Positions 1 to 12,774 of a stretch of DNA of 64,000 nt are shown here, piece after piece. The position numbers and the translations under genes are program-made. The DNA comes from Cristatella mucedo. Taxonomy: Eukaryota > Bryozoa > Phylactolaemata > Cristatellidae. The notes beneath the pieces are model-generated. The model was given only the letters and a program-made list of their open reading frames with translations. It did no database searches and had not been told where the DNA came from. Where the stretch lies: positions 510,001 to 574,000 of the forward strand of contig WPIO01000128.1 in the NCBI GenBank assembly GCA_009760855.2, in the 5' to 3' direction. Every line of letters begins with the position of its first letter. Positions within the stretch are counted from its first letter, which is position 1.

Positions 1-296
1 TATCCTTCGCATCGAAATCTACTTGGAAGCACAGGCTCGACTAGATTAATCTTACGATAGATTGGACCTCAAAAGGCAGCCAACTTCGCAGAAGAAGGTC
101 GGAGTCATTTAAAAGCGGAAGTCCTGCTCATGCAAAAGACTTCGTTGTGTCATTGGCTAGCACGAGACAATGTGGGAACACAGAGGTTGCTGGCTTTGAA
201 AGCAGACTGGAGCGAAAGCTGTTCTGCTGTGCTTGTCTGCAATGCCACTGCTATACCAGCCTGGCAAACTAGCTAGCTGCTACGCTATTTTGCCCC

Positions 297-415
297 AGTG
301 ATTAAGATGCTCGCCTCGAACCAATATCAAGGGGAATGTATTTGATGACCGAAGTCGTGGGCTCAAGCCCCGTGGCATATGCCAAGTGCTCGAATACAGA
401 TAGAAAGAAATCGCA
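297..415 (+). repeat. SINE family A copy (tRNA-derived, diverged)
   Basis: It has an A-box-like AGTGATTAAGATGCTCGCC and a B-box-like GTGGGCTCAAGCCCCG, then AAGTGCTCGAATACAGATAGAAAG as the start of the LINE-like tail. The layout matches the better copies at 34410 and 31205. The open frames over it are not genes. Confidence 0.65.
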
Positions 416-2199
416 GGCTTCTGTCAGCTGGACAGACTGGATGACTCTCGGAAACTTTCAATTCGCGTCGATGCTCGGGGTATTCAACGTTGCCATCGTC
501 TATTTGATGTTGATTGCTATGGCAATCAACTTTGCCCTTGTAGATGATCATGGTAATGCGGCACGTTCGAAATCTGTGAATGATGCTGGTTACGATTCGG
601 TACCAACTTTGCTGCCGATGATCATGGTATGCTCGCTCAGTGGTAATGTCGGTAGCGATCCACGTGCGTGACATAGCACGTGCACAAGCGTACATCAAAC
701 GTCTCTCGTGCACGTTTGCATTTAGTGATAACTCACCAAATTGGTCTCTAAACTTCAAACAAACTAAGCTAAGGGACATAAATTAAAATGATTCGTTACC
801 TTGGCTATTTGGTGGCACAGCGCGCTACCTGCCTTGGCCAGCCGTAGCTATTTTGATTTCAGACGCCGAAGTGTGATGGGCCACCAAAGGTGAGATATGG
901 AGCCAGGAACTATTTGCCACTACATTTTCCTGGTCAAAATAGGGCTGGGATGCACATATAGGCGGAGGCTTGAGCGTCAGGATATATAAGAATGCCCTTG
1001 AAGTCCGTCTGCCACACAAAAGTTTCTAACTTTCTGGCCTCCAGAGCAGGCATTCTTGTGCGCAGCGCCTACCTCTACAGCAAACAGTTACAGTTCCTCC
1101 TCCGTTTTCCGCTTAGCCTTCCATTCACTGGACGCCTAAAAGTTCTTCTTATACAAGGCACCTTTTAATCCATACCGATAGTTAACATAGGGCGTAGTAA
1201 CCACAAAATGGTATCCTGACACAAAGTAACCAGTAGAACATGCACCCAAAAAAAAACGCGTGCCGGGATGGTCAGCAATGACTAGCTTCACGCACGAAGA
1301 ATTATTATGCCCAAAGAGGTGTCAGACGTTCGCATTTGACATTTGACTTCCTCTTCTAGTTTTAAAGAGCTCCACAGGAAGGCAAAGCTCCAAGCAGTTG
1401 CTCCGTTGCGCCGCCTACTGTAACCACTTTTCTGAAGTTTACTTGTCATACTTCTACGATGCTCAACTCAGCGTGCTACAGCCGTCAATTTTCGTAGGGC
1501 AGCAGTCGGTGACTAATTTTGCCTTCATTTGCGTACGAGTATCTCACTCAAGCCTGTATTCTCGCTTCGCTGGGTCATGTTAGTTCCATCACGGAAGACG
1601 ACGCTGAGCCATCTTCCGCTTGAAGAAAGTGCACCAACTCGCCACGTGACGCAGGTACGCCATCTTGCGGCGTGACGGACTTACTCGCTTTAATTAGTAG
1701 AGACGCTGACGCCCGCTTACAAAATTGTCGCATGACACTCTCTAAGCGGCAGGTACGCGATGCCGCGAAGAACTCCGAAGCCGGCTCAAAGACGTTTCTT
1801 CATGCGGACGCCGCAGCGGGCCAGTACGCGACTGCCCTGCCCGGCGTCCTCAACCTAATTCCCCGGGCCTTTGCCGCCCGTTACTTATGTGCCACTGTCA
1901 TAAATCGCAACAGCCCATAATCCAACTACAGTGTCAAAATATCAAAATAACCACAAAAATTATACAATTGTATACTGTTGCGACCATGCGATATTGACTA
2001 GTTAGGGTCGCTGTGGCAGAAAGCGTGCAACGGAAACAAAAATGAAGCTCGAATTTCGCCAAAGATCACGACATAACTTAAGGCCAAAGGTAACGACACT
2101 GCTCTTAACGCTGTGCACTCAGCACTAACACCACCAGCGTATTATGAAAAGCACGGAGATTTACAGCCTGCAAATTACGGCTGATACGTCAGGTGGCTC

Positions 2200-2510
2200 T
2201 TTACACATTCGTGGACAGGCTTACAGCACCTCAAGGTCTCAGATATTTATTTTCAAGATAGTTGCATACAGCTTATACTCTCGTGGATATTGAGTCGTCC
2301 TCGTCCTCAGGAACTATGACTCACCGAGCGGTAAGCCGTTACTCCAACAGAGAGATCGGTCAGGTTCATAAATGCCTTATATAGTGGCCAGGTCGTAAGT
2401 CATACAATAATCTCTCTTAAAAATAATCATAAATCGCGCTGCTTCTAAGCCTGCGCTTATAGCGGGTATTTCATAAGCAGCTCTCGGTTTAAGTGAAGTG
2501 GCCACAGTGC
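2200..2510 (-). repeat. Promoter-like repeat R1, copy 1
   Basis: The reverse complement aligns with 18430-18620: AGAGCTGCTTA...GATTATTGTATGACTTACGACCTGGCC...TATATAAG. The TATA box is at 2376-2383 and an AATAAA at 2246-2251 follows 125 bp downstream. Promoter followed by a poly(A) signal is what LTRs look like, but no flanking pol sequence or terminal TG/CA was confirmed. Confidence 0.6.
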
Positions 2511-3739
2511 TCACAGTTCAGAATCGCGAAGCATTGCTCTGTCCTCCGCTGTCCTCAGCTGTCCTCCGCTGTCTATATCACCATGTGCCACCAGCCGTCG
2601 AATAAAGTCGCAGTAGTCTGTAAGCCTGCATTCTGCATTTTGTAATTAGCCGTCGGCAGCCGCAGTTGAGCACCGTCGTCAAGATCGCCTTCGTCGTCAG
2701 GTGACACTTTTTAAGCCCATCTTTGGTCCCACCTAAATCTTAATTATTGCAGTCGCGCGCGCCGAGAAGAAAAGAAGAGAAAAGAAGAGACTGAACGACA
2801 GAACTACTACAAAACGAAACGAAACTGAACTACTACGAAATAGACTGAACGACAACCAACTTCTGAAGAAACTGGAGAATCCGATATGAGATACTCAGAG
2901 TCAGAGACTCAGAAACTGGAGGATGCGATATGTTCTGCCTGTGATACCACGCATTTCAGTAATGCAGTACCGGTGTTAAAGTATCGGTATCGAAGCTAAA
3001 TGGCACCCAAGAGATTAATACACTTTCGCAAGGATTAGAGACACAAGAAGACAAAAAATATAGAAAGACTTACTCAGGATAAAGCACGTGAAATAAATAA
3101 CTATCGGTAATTTTTAAATACAAATTTTTCCGCCTGAATTGTGCTCGTCGTACTTTCAGAGAAAACGTGCCTTGGCACTAGGGACTTTTGCTGTTTCGCT
3201 ACCGTCACATGCAACGCCTATACAGCATGTCGTCTGCACCCATTTTAAACTGACGATTGAGAATTCATCTGTGGGCTATTGCGGCCTTTTAAGGGTCAAA
3301 GAGAGATCCCTCTAAGACATCATAATCGAACTGACCGAACAGGGTCATTTAAAACTGTAAGTTTTCTATTTCTCTGGTAACCCAAGAGAGGCATAGCAAG
3401 CACCGTATACTATTCCGCTAACTCTCAAAATTGACATGGCTGCAGTTTTTATACACTAAGAAGGACCGATGATGATAAGAATCTCGCCAAGTGACAAGAG
3501 ATTTTCTCAGAACCATTTTCTCAATCGCGGCTCCAAAACCGTGCAAATTGCATTCAAATGCAAGAAGAAATTTTACAGAATCCATGCTAATGATGGAGTA
3601 AGAGCGGCATGTTTTTGACGTCATGTACAACAGATTCAGATATTCACAGAGACGTGCTGGCTGTGATTTTAGAGCCTTTCGAATAGCAGTCTTTTGAATA
3701 TCTTGTTTGAATTCACCTGACCACAAGCTACTAATGGTG

Positions 3740-4300
3740 GCAGTAGTCTATCGCCTCCCCCACAGGTACCAAGTCATCATTTATCTCCGATTTCTCTGAT
3801 CTTATTTCAACTCTGTGTGCAATAAATCGATTTTTCTTCGTTACCGGTGATTTCAATATTCATTTTGATAACTCATCCGACGCCTTCAGCACCGAATGTT
3901 GTGCATTGACTGACTCATGTTCTCTTGCGGCTCATGTGCATGGCCCTACTCACATCAATGGTCACAAATGCGAGCCAATGTTCTCCTACAACTGCACCCT
4001 ATTATCAACGCCAATTATTACCAAATTCTGCCCATCTGGCCACATGAAGATCTCTCACATTCAGTCTACAATGTGCGCCCTCCTTCTCATCTAAAATCGC
4101 ATGTGAATCGCGAGACCTCAATACCCTTGATATCAATGCTGTCTGCGAAAATGCCTTCTTCGCCTCTGCATATCAATACCCACCTCTCATTATTAGTGAT
4201 TTAGCCCAAGCTGTCGTAGTTTTCAGTCGCTACAGAAATCAGCATTATTCAGCACTAAAAGCTAAAAGCTAAAGAACCTAAAAAGGACGTTTAATGCTAG
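3740..4300 (+). mobile_element. LINE endonuclease-domain fragment
   Basis: It reads FVTGDFNIHFDNSSDAFSTE and later a diverged PTHINGHKCEP, matching the GDFNxH and GHxLDL motifs of the APE-type endonuclease of CR1/L2 LINEs. Frame breaks are frequent. It probably belongs with the linker fragment at 5690-6060, the two being separated by a minus-strand LINE. Confidence 0.75.
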
Positions 4301-4584
4301 CTTTTTCGCTAAATTCAACTTGTCCTTAGCTTGTAAGCTATTCACTATAAAATGGCTCAAATTTTGAATCGTCGTGGCTTCCAAGAACCAGCTAGGAACT
4401 ACGAAGGCTCAGCAACAAAAAACCTCATTCTTAAGCTTCTCGAGCATTCTACGCCTAAGCCAAGCTTGCCAAATCAGTCTCGCATCTTAAACCATACATA
4501 ATCTAAAACAATGGGCCAATCGTATCGGTTTCTGCTCGTACTCGCGCTGCCTACGTGCGTATTGTGATGTTTTCCTTAACAACT

Positions 4585-5690
4585 TGCGAAATAATACTAA
4601 TAATAATAATAATAAACTTGATAAAGCACCCTCAGAGAACTTGATCTCTTTCTAGGCTGCTTTACATTTGCTGCAAATAGAAACGCGATCGAATGGTGAG
4701 TGATATCATGCTGATAGACAACATGAATAACAAGGTTAGGGGTGACACGCACACGGTCAGCATGCAAGTGTGGTTAGTGGCAGCATACACAGTGTCAGCA
4801 CGCATAGGCACATCAAGGAAGAATCGCAGGGGCCCACTAAATGCTGTCTTAAATAGGTGTGTTTTTGAGTTTTTTTAAATGTGGTCAAGTCAGGGGACGT
4901 TTATAACGCAGGTCGGGAGGAAATTCCAGGCTTTGGGAGCATACGAACTAAATGCACGGTCTCCAAAGGATTTGAGGTTTGTACGAGGTATTTGTAGATT
5001 GTTGGATTCCGAAAAGCAGGTGGTACGATGCTTGGCCTGGTGAGGGAGTAGATCTGAGAGATAGGCTGGAGCCAAAGAATGAAGGGACCTAAAAGTGAGC
5101 GACAAAACCTCAAAGTCGATCCGTTGCTTGACTGGTAGCCAGTGCAAGTCGGCGAGAAGTGGTGGAATGTGGCAACTGCGAAGCACACGACAGACAAGCC
5201 TAGCTGCAGAGTTTTACACCAGCTGCAATCGCCTGATCGCACATGCTGGTAGGCCAGTAAGCAGTGAGTTGCAGAAGTCGAGACGGGATATCACGAATGC
5301 ATGGACCAACGTAGACGCGATATCCTTATCTAAACAAGCCCAAATCCCAACAATTTTATGTAGCTGACAGTAGGCAGATTTGACTGTGGAACTGATGTGG
5401 TCGTCTAATGAGAGGTCACTTTGGAACATGACACCTAGATTTCGAGCTGATTCAACGGGAGATATGCTGGCAGAGCCAACTTTGAGCGTCAGCCTTTCCA
5501 ATTTCTGAATCACAATGTGTTTGCCCATAACTAGTAAGTTAGTTTTGTCATCCTTTAGTTTTAGAAAATTTGCTGCCATCGATGTGCGGATGTCATCAAT
5601 ACATGCAGCGAGTTGAGAGAATTTGAGGTGCTCGAAGGCTGGGAGGGATCAAAGCAAAGGTACGCACGATAGCGCGATCACCAGCCAGGA
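4585..5690 (-). mobile_element. LINE family 1 copy (CR1/L2-type), 5' truncated
   Basis: In minus orientation it runs from reverse-transcriptase palm residues (FLKLKDDKTNLLVMGK, ARNLGVMFQSDLSLDDHISS) through SRLDFCNSLLTGLP and LHWLPVKQRID to KAWNFLP, then the 3' UTR, ending in an ATT-repeat tail (4590-4612). The frame is broken around 5190-5215. The start near 5690 is where the similarity to other copies ends. Confidence 0.88.
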
Positions 5691-6060
5691 AAGAAGTAAT
5701 TGCTCAATGGCAGGAAAAGGACGGGGCTTTACCTTTATGGTTTAACTCGGACATTAAATTAGCTAGGTTCACTAAGCGCAAGCTTAAGAAAATAAACAAA
5801 AGATCAAAACTGACTGTAAATCAGCAGGCATACGAGGACTACTGCAAATCATAAAAATCTATCGTAGCAAAAACCATGTCCAGCTTCTATCAAATTAAGC
5901 GATAGAGATTAATTATTTGAAAGTGCTATAAAAATGTATTATTAATATAACTTAAGCAACTTCTGCCTAGCCTCCCTACTGCCATTCCGATCAAAGATAC
6001 TAGAATGAGTAGCGCAGATGAGTTAAACTCTTATATTGAAACTTCAATCCCACCTAGTAA
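5690..6060 (+). mobile_element. LINE linker between endonuclease and RT
   Basis: PWFNSDIKLARFTKRKLKKI then NKRSKLTVNQQAYEDYCKS resembles the PWYN...L...R.W.KT linker of CR1/L2 ORF2 proteins. The region after it has stops. It is in the same orientation as the endonuclease fragment at 3740. Confidence 0.65.
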
Positions 6061-6800
6061 GTTCCGGTCATGTTTTACAGATCGTGTTTATAGGAGAAAT
6101 TGTCGATTTATTTGAGATGGACCCTGACGTCAACCGCTAAAATAACGTTTGCAAGACAATGCCTGTTTGAAACGCCAGGCGCATTGCAATTTGAGACTAT
6201 GAAGTTGGCGAAATTTAGTTGATTGGAATTTGAATTACTCACAAATGCAGACGAGCTCGGTCTGTCGTCTGGTAACTCATTAATGTCGTCAATGGACACA
6301 CACGATTTTCTGGGGGGCCTGGCAAAAGCTTTTGCATGCGAAACTGCGTGCGGTCGCTGAGGAATTTTATCCTTGGGTAACATTAGAACGTCAATATTCA
6401 ACAGCAGAAGTGTAATCCTTCGTATCCAATAAAGGTGTATTTTTCAAAAGGAGCAATGCGTGGTTGTTAGCATCGCTCATTCCACGGTCGACCATTTTTA
6501 AACACACATGAGGCAGAACTCCTGCCATTCTTGAAGTGATTTGAAAACCCGTGCCGTTACAAGAAAGCCCTCATTTTTCTCGGCCAATCCGAAGTTTATT
6601 TAAGAAAAGCTTATTTAATACCTAGCATGAGCATTAGCAACAAGTAGCAGACGACACCAGTCAGAAGCTTGCCCTCGCCTCGCTGCCCTCGCTGCTCTGC
6701 CTGGAAGTAAGTGACTGATTCGGACGATTCGGTAAAACGAGCTCGAGTCTCGTACCTTTTTACATACAGCAAATAGTCCGAGCATTATTTTTCAGAATGC
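6060..6800. other. No gene recognised
   Basis: AT-rich sequence, possibly further decayed LINE. The minus ORF at 6108-6401 has no recognisable domain. Confidence 0.4.
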
Positions 6801-6804
6801 TAAC

Positions 6805-6985
6805 ATGTAAAGCGGGCTTTACTTGGCACGCTCTACACGACCGAGGTCGTGGGTTCTAATCCTGAAGTGGGCGATCGTGTATTGCCAACTGCGAGCAGTG
6901 GTAATAACCATTCTTCTGCCACTGCTCTTCTGTCACTGTACAAATGAGGCTGCTATCAGAGCTGTTTTAATCAGATGTGCTGGCA
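6805..6985 (+). repeat. SINE family B copy
   Basis: ACGACCGAGGTCGTGGGTTC (B-box region, diverged TTCTAATCC) is followed by a shared body AGTGGGCGAT...GCAGTGGTAATA and a tail ACAAATGAGGCTG. The same order occurs at 51370 and 54678. Confidence 0.75.
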
Positions 6986-7571
6986 CGCAGACAGAGTTAG
7001 AGCCGCAGTTACCATTGTTAATTTTGTCAAATATTTTATTGTTTTATATTTATATTTTATTTTTATTGCATTGTTAAATATTTGAGCTGGCGACGCTACG
7101 TAAGCTTCTCCAGCCAACGGGACGAGAAGCCGCGGCTAGCCATAGCTGCCGGCGAACTTCCATACTTTCTGCCGGATGTGCTAACCTGTCCGAAATACGC
7201 ACAGAGCTTGACATTGAATGCACTGTTTGCCAGCCTAAGTCTAGGACGGGCTCTTTAACATTGCGGCAGCATTTCTGCGGCTGAGCGGATTGGCTGCAGG
7301 AGGCTAAGTTTTAGTCAATCTTCACTAAGATGCAGCTGGCAGTGGCCCAATTTGGCAGTTCTCGTATAGAGCCTGTCCGTGGCCTTGACATTGGCCTCTC
7401 TGGCTTCATGCGTTTTTCGCGTCTCGATACTTGCATAGTCACTGCCGCTGCACATTTGTCATTTTCGCATTGTCATTTGTCATATTCACTCGCAGCGTGC
7501 GGGTGGCCATTGAGAAATAAGTCAACTTACACAAGTTTGCTACCTTTCAGAACCTATGCATCTCTCCATAT

Positions 7572-7572
7572 C

Positions 7573-7639
<67 letters not shown>

Positions 7640-7690
7640 AAATATATATACATATATATATATGTATATATATTTGCTTATTTATTTATT
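7572..7690. repeat. (TA)n microsatellite
   Basis: An alternating TA tract of about 55-60 bp is followed by interrupted TA-rich sequence. The Tyr/Ile-repeat ORFs across it are artefacts. Confidence 0.98.
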
Positions 7691-7699
7691 GATATGCAT

Positions 7700-8480
7700 A
7701 TTTTTCTCTTGATGCGTAGAAAATTGTCCAACGAGGCCAGTTAGATAGAAAGGTCCGGAATTTATTTGACAGGACTGAGCTCTAGTTGGCACCCAACACT
7801 TTCATTTGCTTGGGCTATACCTCTCCAAATTAACCAATACACTTTGGCCGGTAAAGTAAATTCCACGATCGAGGGCATTGGTTTCATATCGGGCTTGCTC
7901 AGTTCATTGTGGGTCACAAAATGTGTTGTTTCCTTTAAATTAAACACACGTGAGCACCTCCGTTCAACGATTGGCAATGTTGCACACAAATAGCAAAAAA
8001 CAATAGCTTGCGTCCGGCATGTCTATTTCATCGTATAGAAAACTGTCCTAGGTAAGAGTCCCCAAGTGATGTATACATCAAATAATATCAGCCTACACAC
8101 ATGACAATAGACAAAGTGACCAGCATCGTGCTGCACAAAACGCCGCAAATTAAAGCAGCTACACAGACTGCGGCAGCACGGCTCGGTGTTCGTGAAAACC
8201 TTAACACACGTGACGTCGATGCATCACGTGTCCAGGTCAAGGTAAATACAGGTAAGTAAGGTAAGTAAGCTGCGAGCCCTTGTACCTAGAAGAGCAAAAG
8301 GTTAAGGCCGTACTGCATGGACCGTCAGTCTACAACTCATATTAGTTTTAATTTCAAAAAGTCTCCAATTTTGCGGCAAACCTGCAAAAGATTTAAAAGT
8401 AGAAAAAAATTGTTCGTTCGTACTCAGCTATGCCTTAGAGTAGATTTGTGGATAGGACCACTTGCAGACGCCAAGTTTTT
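7700..8480. other. Spacer, no gene recognised
   Basis: Plus and minus ORFs of 75 codons at 7762-7993 mirror each other and show no domain. Nothing else was identified. Confidence 0.4.
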
Positions 8481-8488
8481 ACTCCATG

Positions 8489-8638
<150 letters not shown>

Positions 8639-9671
8639 TCAGCTATGCAGCCTCCGGCAGACGAATTCGTGCATACCTCCCATGACTGGACGACCTGCGC
8701 TGCCATTTAAAATTCTGGTTATCACACCACAATACTCAGCTCGACTCAGTTAAGGTTCAGAGACGGCTCGCAATCACAGGCGGACGAACGAAACCGTCCG
8801 ACGTCTTGCAGGCTCTCCGAAAATGAGATATAAACCAATCTTCTCTAGCAGCAGTCTGTCCAGGCTTCGCCATCGGTGTACGTCCTGGCGCTGTAACTAT
8901 ATCAGGCCACAAGGCTCACCCCCAGGTCCGGGTCGGTGTCTTGAAAGAGGATTCAGGAGCCCTCCAGTAACGGAACGGCAAACATATGTAATTTCTAAAA
9001 TGACTATATAAAACAGCTATTGCATAACGATACTAAGGGTGGCCATTTGCCAAAGGACGCTAAAGATTGATATTCTGATTGCGGTTGGGTAACTACTTCT
9101 CAATATACGTCCACGACTTTGGAAAATAAGCTCCGGGACGTTTGATGACGTAATTATAGGCATAATTATACAACTCAAATCAGAAATGAACTGATGCAGT
9201 GATGCACAAGTAGAGCTAACGCAATTCCAATTCACCTTAATCCGTTAAGTATTGACCGTTTAGTATTGAGTTTTGGAATTTAGAAGGCACATACCTACTC
9301 TATATAGAAAGTAGTTGGAAATCGCAAGCATGCACCTCAACACGCTGCCAACGTATACCTAGATGCATTTAAGTTTTAAGAAATTGGGACACAGGCTGCA
9401 TACAATGTAGAGATCAGTAAACACATTTAATTCGTAAATATGTTGCTTTGTTTTACTTTTGGGTCAGACATGGCTTGCACTTTGCTATTTCTTTTTTATG
9501 CAGAAACCATTAAAACTTCGATCCTAACATCTTCGTCTTGTGAAAGGTACCCTGAACACGTATTCGACTGTTGGACACATTTTCTGAGCATTTTCTTGCC
9601 ATTTACCCTTAAAGATGCTTTAGCTTTAAAGTACTCTTAAGTCCAAAGCCCTGTAAAAAGGCAGAGCTGGC

Positions 9672-10002
9672 TACCCTATTTTTACGAGTATAAGTCGCAC
9701 CCAAGTAAAAGCCCCACGCTAAATTTATGCTCACAATTTAAAAAGTGTTTATGGAAAAATATTGCTGAAATCTAGCTCATTTTGTATTAGTATAAGCTGA
9801 CTTTAATCATCACAGCAAGAAACTCGTCAGCAGTATCACTTGTAACATCTTCATAGTCTTCTGCAACTTTTGCCAATGTCTGAATCGTCACTTTCACTGT
9901 GTGCCGTGACTGACACTGACTTTCAGTGTATAAACCGCAAGTTTATTTGTTTTCAAAAAAATTGGAAAACAAGTGCGACTTATACTCGTAAAAATACGGT
10001 AA
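9672..10002. mobile_element. MITE with 29-bp terminal inverted repeats
   Basis: The left end, with TTTTTACGAGTATAAGTCGC, is the reverse complement of the right end at about 9973-10002 with one visible mismatch. The element is about 330 bp and has no coding capacity. The TA dinucleotides at the ends suggest a TA target site. The sequence type (a GTATAAGTCGCAC end) is seen in non-autonomous DNA transposons of several animals; the superfamily was not assigned. Confidence 0.8.
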
Positions 10003-10239
10003 TAAAGATTGAGGCCTTGGACAAAGACAAATTCGAATGCAAAATGAATTCTCATAGTTGGAAAATATATTTCATTGAAGCATCATATAAATTAGGTTTG
10101 CTAGTTAAAAAAAATTAATAAAATATATTTAACATTATGAATTAAAATTATAAAGCCTTTTTTTATTTTTTCCTATTGGACCATGCAAACTTAAGAGCAA
10201 CATTGGGCCTCTATTAAGAGGCTTAGCAGCCAGGTCAGC

Positions 10240-10600
10240 TCACACTTAGGCAGCCTTAGAAAGCAAATTTTGAGTTTCTAGTGATTTTTTCAGGTATAGA
10301 TAGGCTAGAAACACTAATAATGATGACATAAAATTTCAATGATGTCCTAAGAAAACGAAATCTCTTTAAAGGCACTAAGCTTGTGTAAGAAAAGAATTTT
10401 TTTAAGATTAAATAGTGACACGAGCCATTAGTGCCACAGAATGTCGAATTTGCAATGTTACCTAGCTGAAAGTGAGCAGACATGACTGTGGAGCAGTAAA
10501 GTGGTCACCTAGTGCAAGATCATATTGGAATACGACACCCTGAATCCGAGCCGGAGCTACAGAAGACATGCTGGCCGAGACCACTTTGAGGAATAGAGGA
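10240..10600 (-). mobile_element. LINE family 1 remnant
   Basis: GTGGTCACCTAGTGCAAGATCATATTGGAATACGAC resembles the region around the ARNLGVxFQxDLSLDDH motif of family 1 read on the minus strand, and a FRFLRTSLKF-like open stretch precedes it. The remnant is heavily decayed and its borders are uncertain. Confidence 0.5.
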
Positions 10601-10737
10601 ACAAAATGTACATAGTTAGACATATTTACACAACTTCATCCAAAAAAAGCATGCCAGTCGGTAAGCGGCCCCTTTGCAAGTTTCGTCACATAGCATGCAA
10701 TGCAGCCACACGGCAGGCCCATAAAAATACCACGTGC

Positions 10738-10852
10738 CTGATCTGTAATCAGTGTTGGCTCACCAATTGGCAAAATCAATATGTACTGTCCCTACAAGCA
10801 TGAGCTCCAGTTCTTTGGCATTAAAGGAGGCCAGTAGTTTAAAATCGACGAT
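10738..10852 (-). pseudogene. Copy of HECT exon 22861-22975 with a stop
   Basis: 115 bp, the same length. It reads FNAKELELMLVGTVHIDFAN then W-stop-ANTDYRS. The TGA is at 10760-10762, where the functional exon has CGA. The donor is TCAG|GCACGT, again GC rather than GT, so the unusual donor predates the duplication. Confidence 0.88.
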
Positions 10853-11784
10853 CTAGATTTGAAAAGCAAACCAAATTTGGAACACCATGGTTAAAATCAG
10901 CAACATCATTGCAAAAAAAGTGACATGAGCTAGCTATTTTTTGCTTCAACAAATGGAACTATCTGCAGCTTTTCGGGATGTGGCAAACAATGAGCAACTA
11001 AAGATGTGCACCTCATCATGCTCTGCTCTGACCTTTTAAATAGGTTATCAAATCAAAATTCAACCTGAGACGTGGACATTATACAGGCATGTCCTGCTTG
11101 CGACTACATATTGGGCTGGTTGCTTTGGTGGGGTAGGTTGATGAAGTGTGATATATGTCATTTTTATATCTGCATAAATCTAGATAGCTCGATATATCCA
11201 GACATATCTGCCATCTAAAGAGCTGCCACTGTCCATCGACTCATTGACTTTGTGTTTTTGTGTGTTTTGGAGATCAAGTGAAGACGAAGCAATAACAAGG
11301 AATTAACCAAATTAGACCATAATTTTATGCGAACAGATTTAGAGCAACATGAAAATGCCTCGTGGTGTTCGGTGCAGCTTTAGGTCGGCGGCCGTGTTAG
11401 CCATGAGGTGAAAGTGTGCCATATCCGATGCAGCCTCTGCCTCGTGGACTACATATTATTTCCTCAGAGACTTGGTCGAAATGTAGAAACCGCCACAGCT
11501 TCAATCGTGCACGAATCACCAGCAAGTGTCCTCTCCTCCTATTCCTGGCAATTTAGTTTATAGAGATGGGAAATGTACGACTATCGTCAGTCGAGAATCT
11601 GACCACGTGACCACAGCATCGCTGTCACTCCTTGTCGACAGGCGCCTCTCTATGTTTAAACGTGGTGGCAAGCTCAGATAGAAGAAAGTTCAACATGGAT
11701 GCAGTGGGTTGCCTGATGTGCCTACGGCTGTATCAGGTCGCACGAGCCTTTGGGCGGTGGTCAGCCACGCCAGCACACGAGAAC

Positions 11785-11931
11785 CTCGTGGAAGCCTCGG
11801 AGCAGACTCTCCTTCTGCTCGGCGATGCCGCGCTCGATGCGCCAGTAGAGCATTCACTCGACGTACTCACTCTTGTTCTTCTCGCTGACGGCCAGGCTGC
11901 GACCGCCCGGCTTCAGCTCGTGCTCGGTCAC
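11785..11931 (-). pseudogene. Near-identical copy of HECT exon 23324-23470 with one stop
   Basis: 147 bp, the same length, 5 differences by eye (about 97% identical). An in-frame TGA at 11854-11856 replaces the Arg codon of the IERM motif. Similarity stops abruptly at both exon edges: the introns on either side do not align. The donor GAG|GTTCTC and acceptor CTGCAG are kept. Neighbouring copied exons are far more diverged. Confidence 0.92.
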
Positions 11932-12357
11932 CTGCAGCATGTCACGCTCTACACAGCAGTCGTTCTTATATCGCAGCGATTGCAACTTTAATGGAAGATA
12001 AACAAAAACAGGGACAGAGCGTCTGAAGAAGCCAGTCTGATCTGATCAGGATTAATCTTTCACTTTCAATTACCAATTGCCGAAAGGAAATAAACTATGC
12101 AGCAGTGAAAATAACAGCTTGGTAATGTTGTTACCAATCACGCTGGATCGAGTCGTTCGATACCGTCACGGCGGATGCAAGTCAGCAACCGACCTGCAAA
12201 AGCAGCAGGAGCGGCAACAGACTAGGGGCAGAAAACTTTAATAACACTCCGACTAGCACTAGCTAAGCCACAGAGTATCGTGTGGACTAACATGACTGCA
12301 TAAAACATGCAAACAATATTCTCTCATCTTTCCAAATGCTTCTTTACCTACCTAGAA

Positions 12358-12460
12358 AGGGAGATCAAGACCACAGTCTGTTGTGTCACCGTCTCTCTTC
12401 CACAGAAGGCTCTGGTGAAATTCGACATTAAGCGACTTCAGATCTGTCAAATCGTACGGT
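12358..12460 (-). pseudogene. Truncated copy of HECT exon 23858-23990
   Basis: It reads [20 protein letters not shown] then LDL, where the functional exon continues [11 protein letters not shown]. The last third is lost. The acceptor CACATTACAG is present. The end near 12358 is approximate. Confidence 0.85.
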
Positions 12461-12606
12461 CTGTAATGTGACAATGTCCTAGATAAATCAAACTAAAGAT
12501 ACTCGGTGTGACAGAAAAACAAATATAAGCACATCACAATGGCCCCATTGGCTCACTGTGATGTGCTTACATCTAACTGCAGCCAGCTTGCACAGGCGCT
12601 TACACA

Positions 12607-12658
<52 letters not shown>

Positions 12659-12667
12659 ATGTGCACT

Positions 12668-12722
<55 letters not shown>

Positions 12723-12727
12723 GCACT

Positions 12728-12774
<47 letters not shown>

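Larger units (their letters stand above)
1..3740. other. Intergenic, no gene recognised
   Basis: Apart from a SINE A copy and a promoter-like repeat at about 2200-2510, nothing codes here. Short purine-rich runs (2760-2990) and CCTCCGCTGTCCT-type short repeats (2540-2575) are visible. The ORFs of 60-138 codons lack domain character. Confidence 0.5.

Noticed and set aside
6108-6401. 97-codon minus ORF
   Set aside because: No recognisable domain, splice sites or neighbours; probably chance in decayed repeat sequence.
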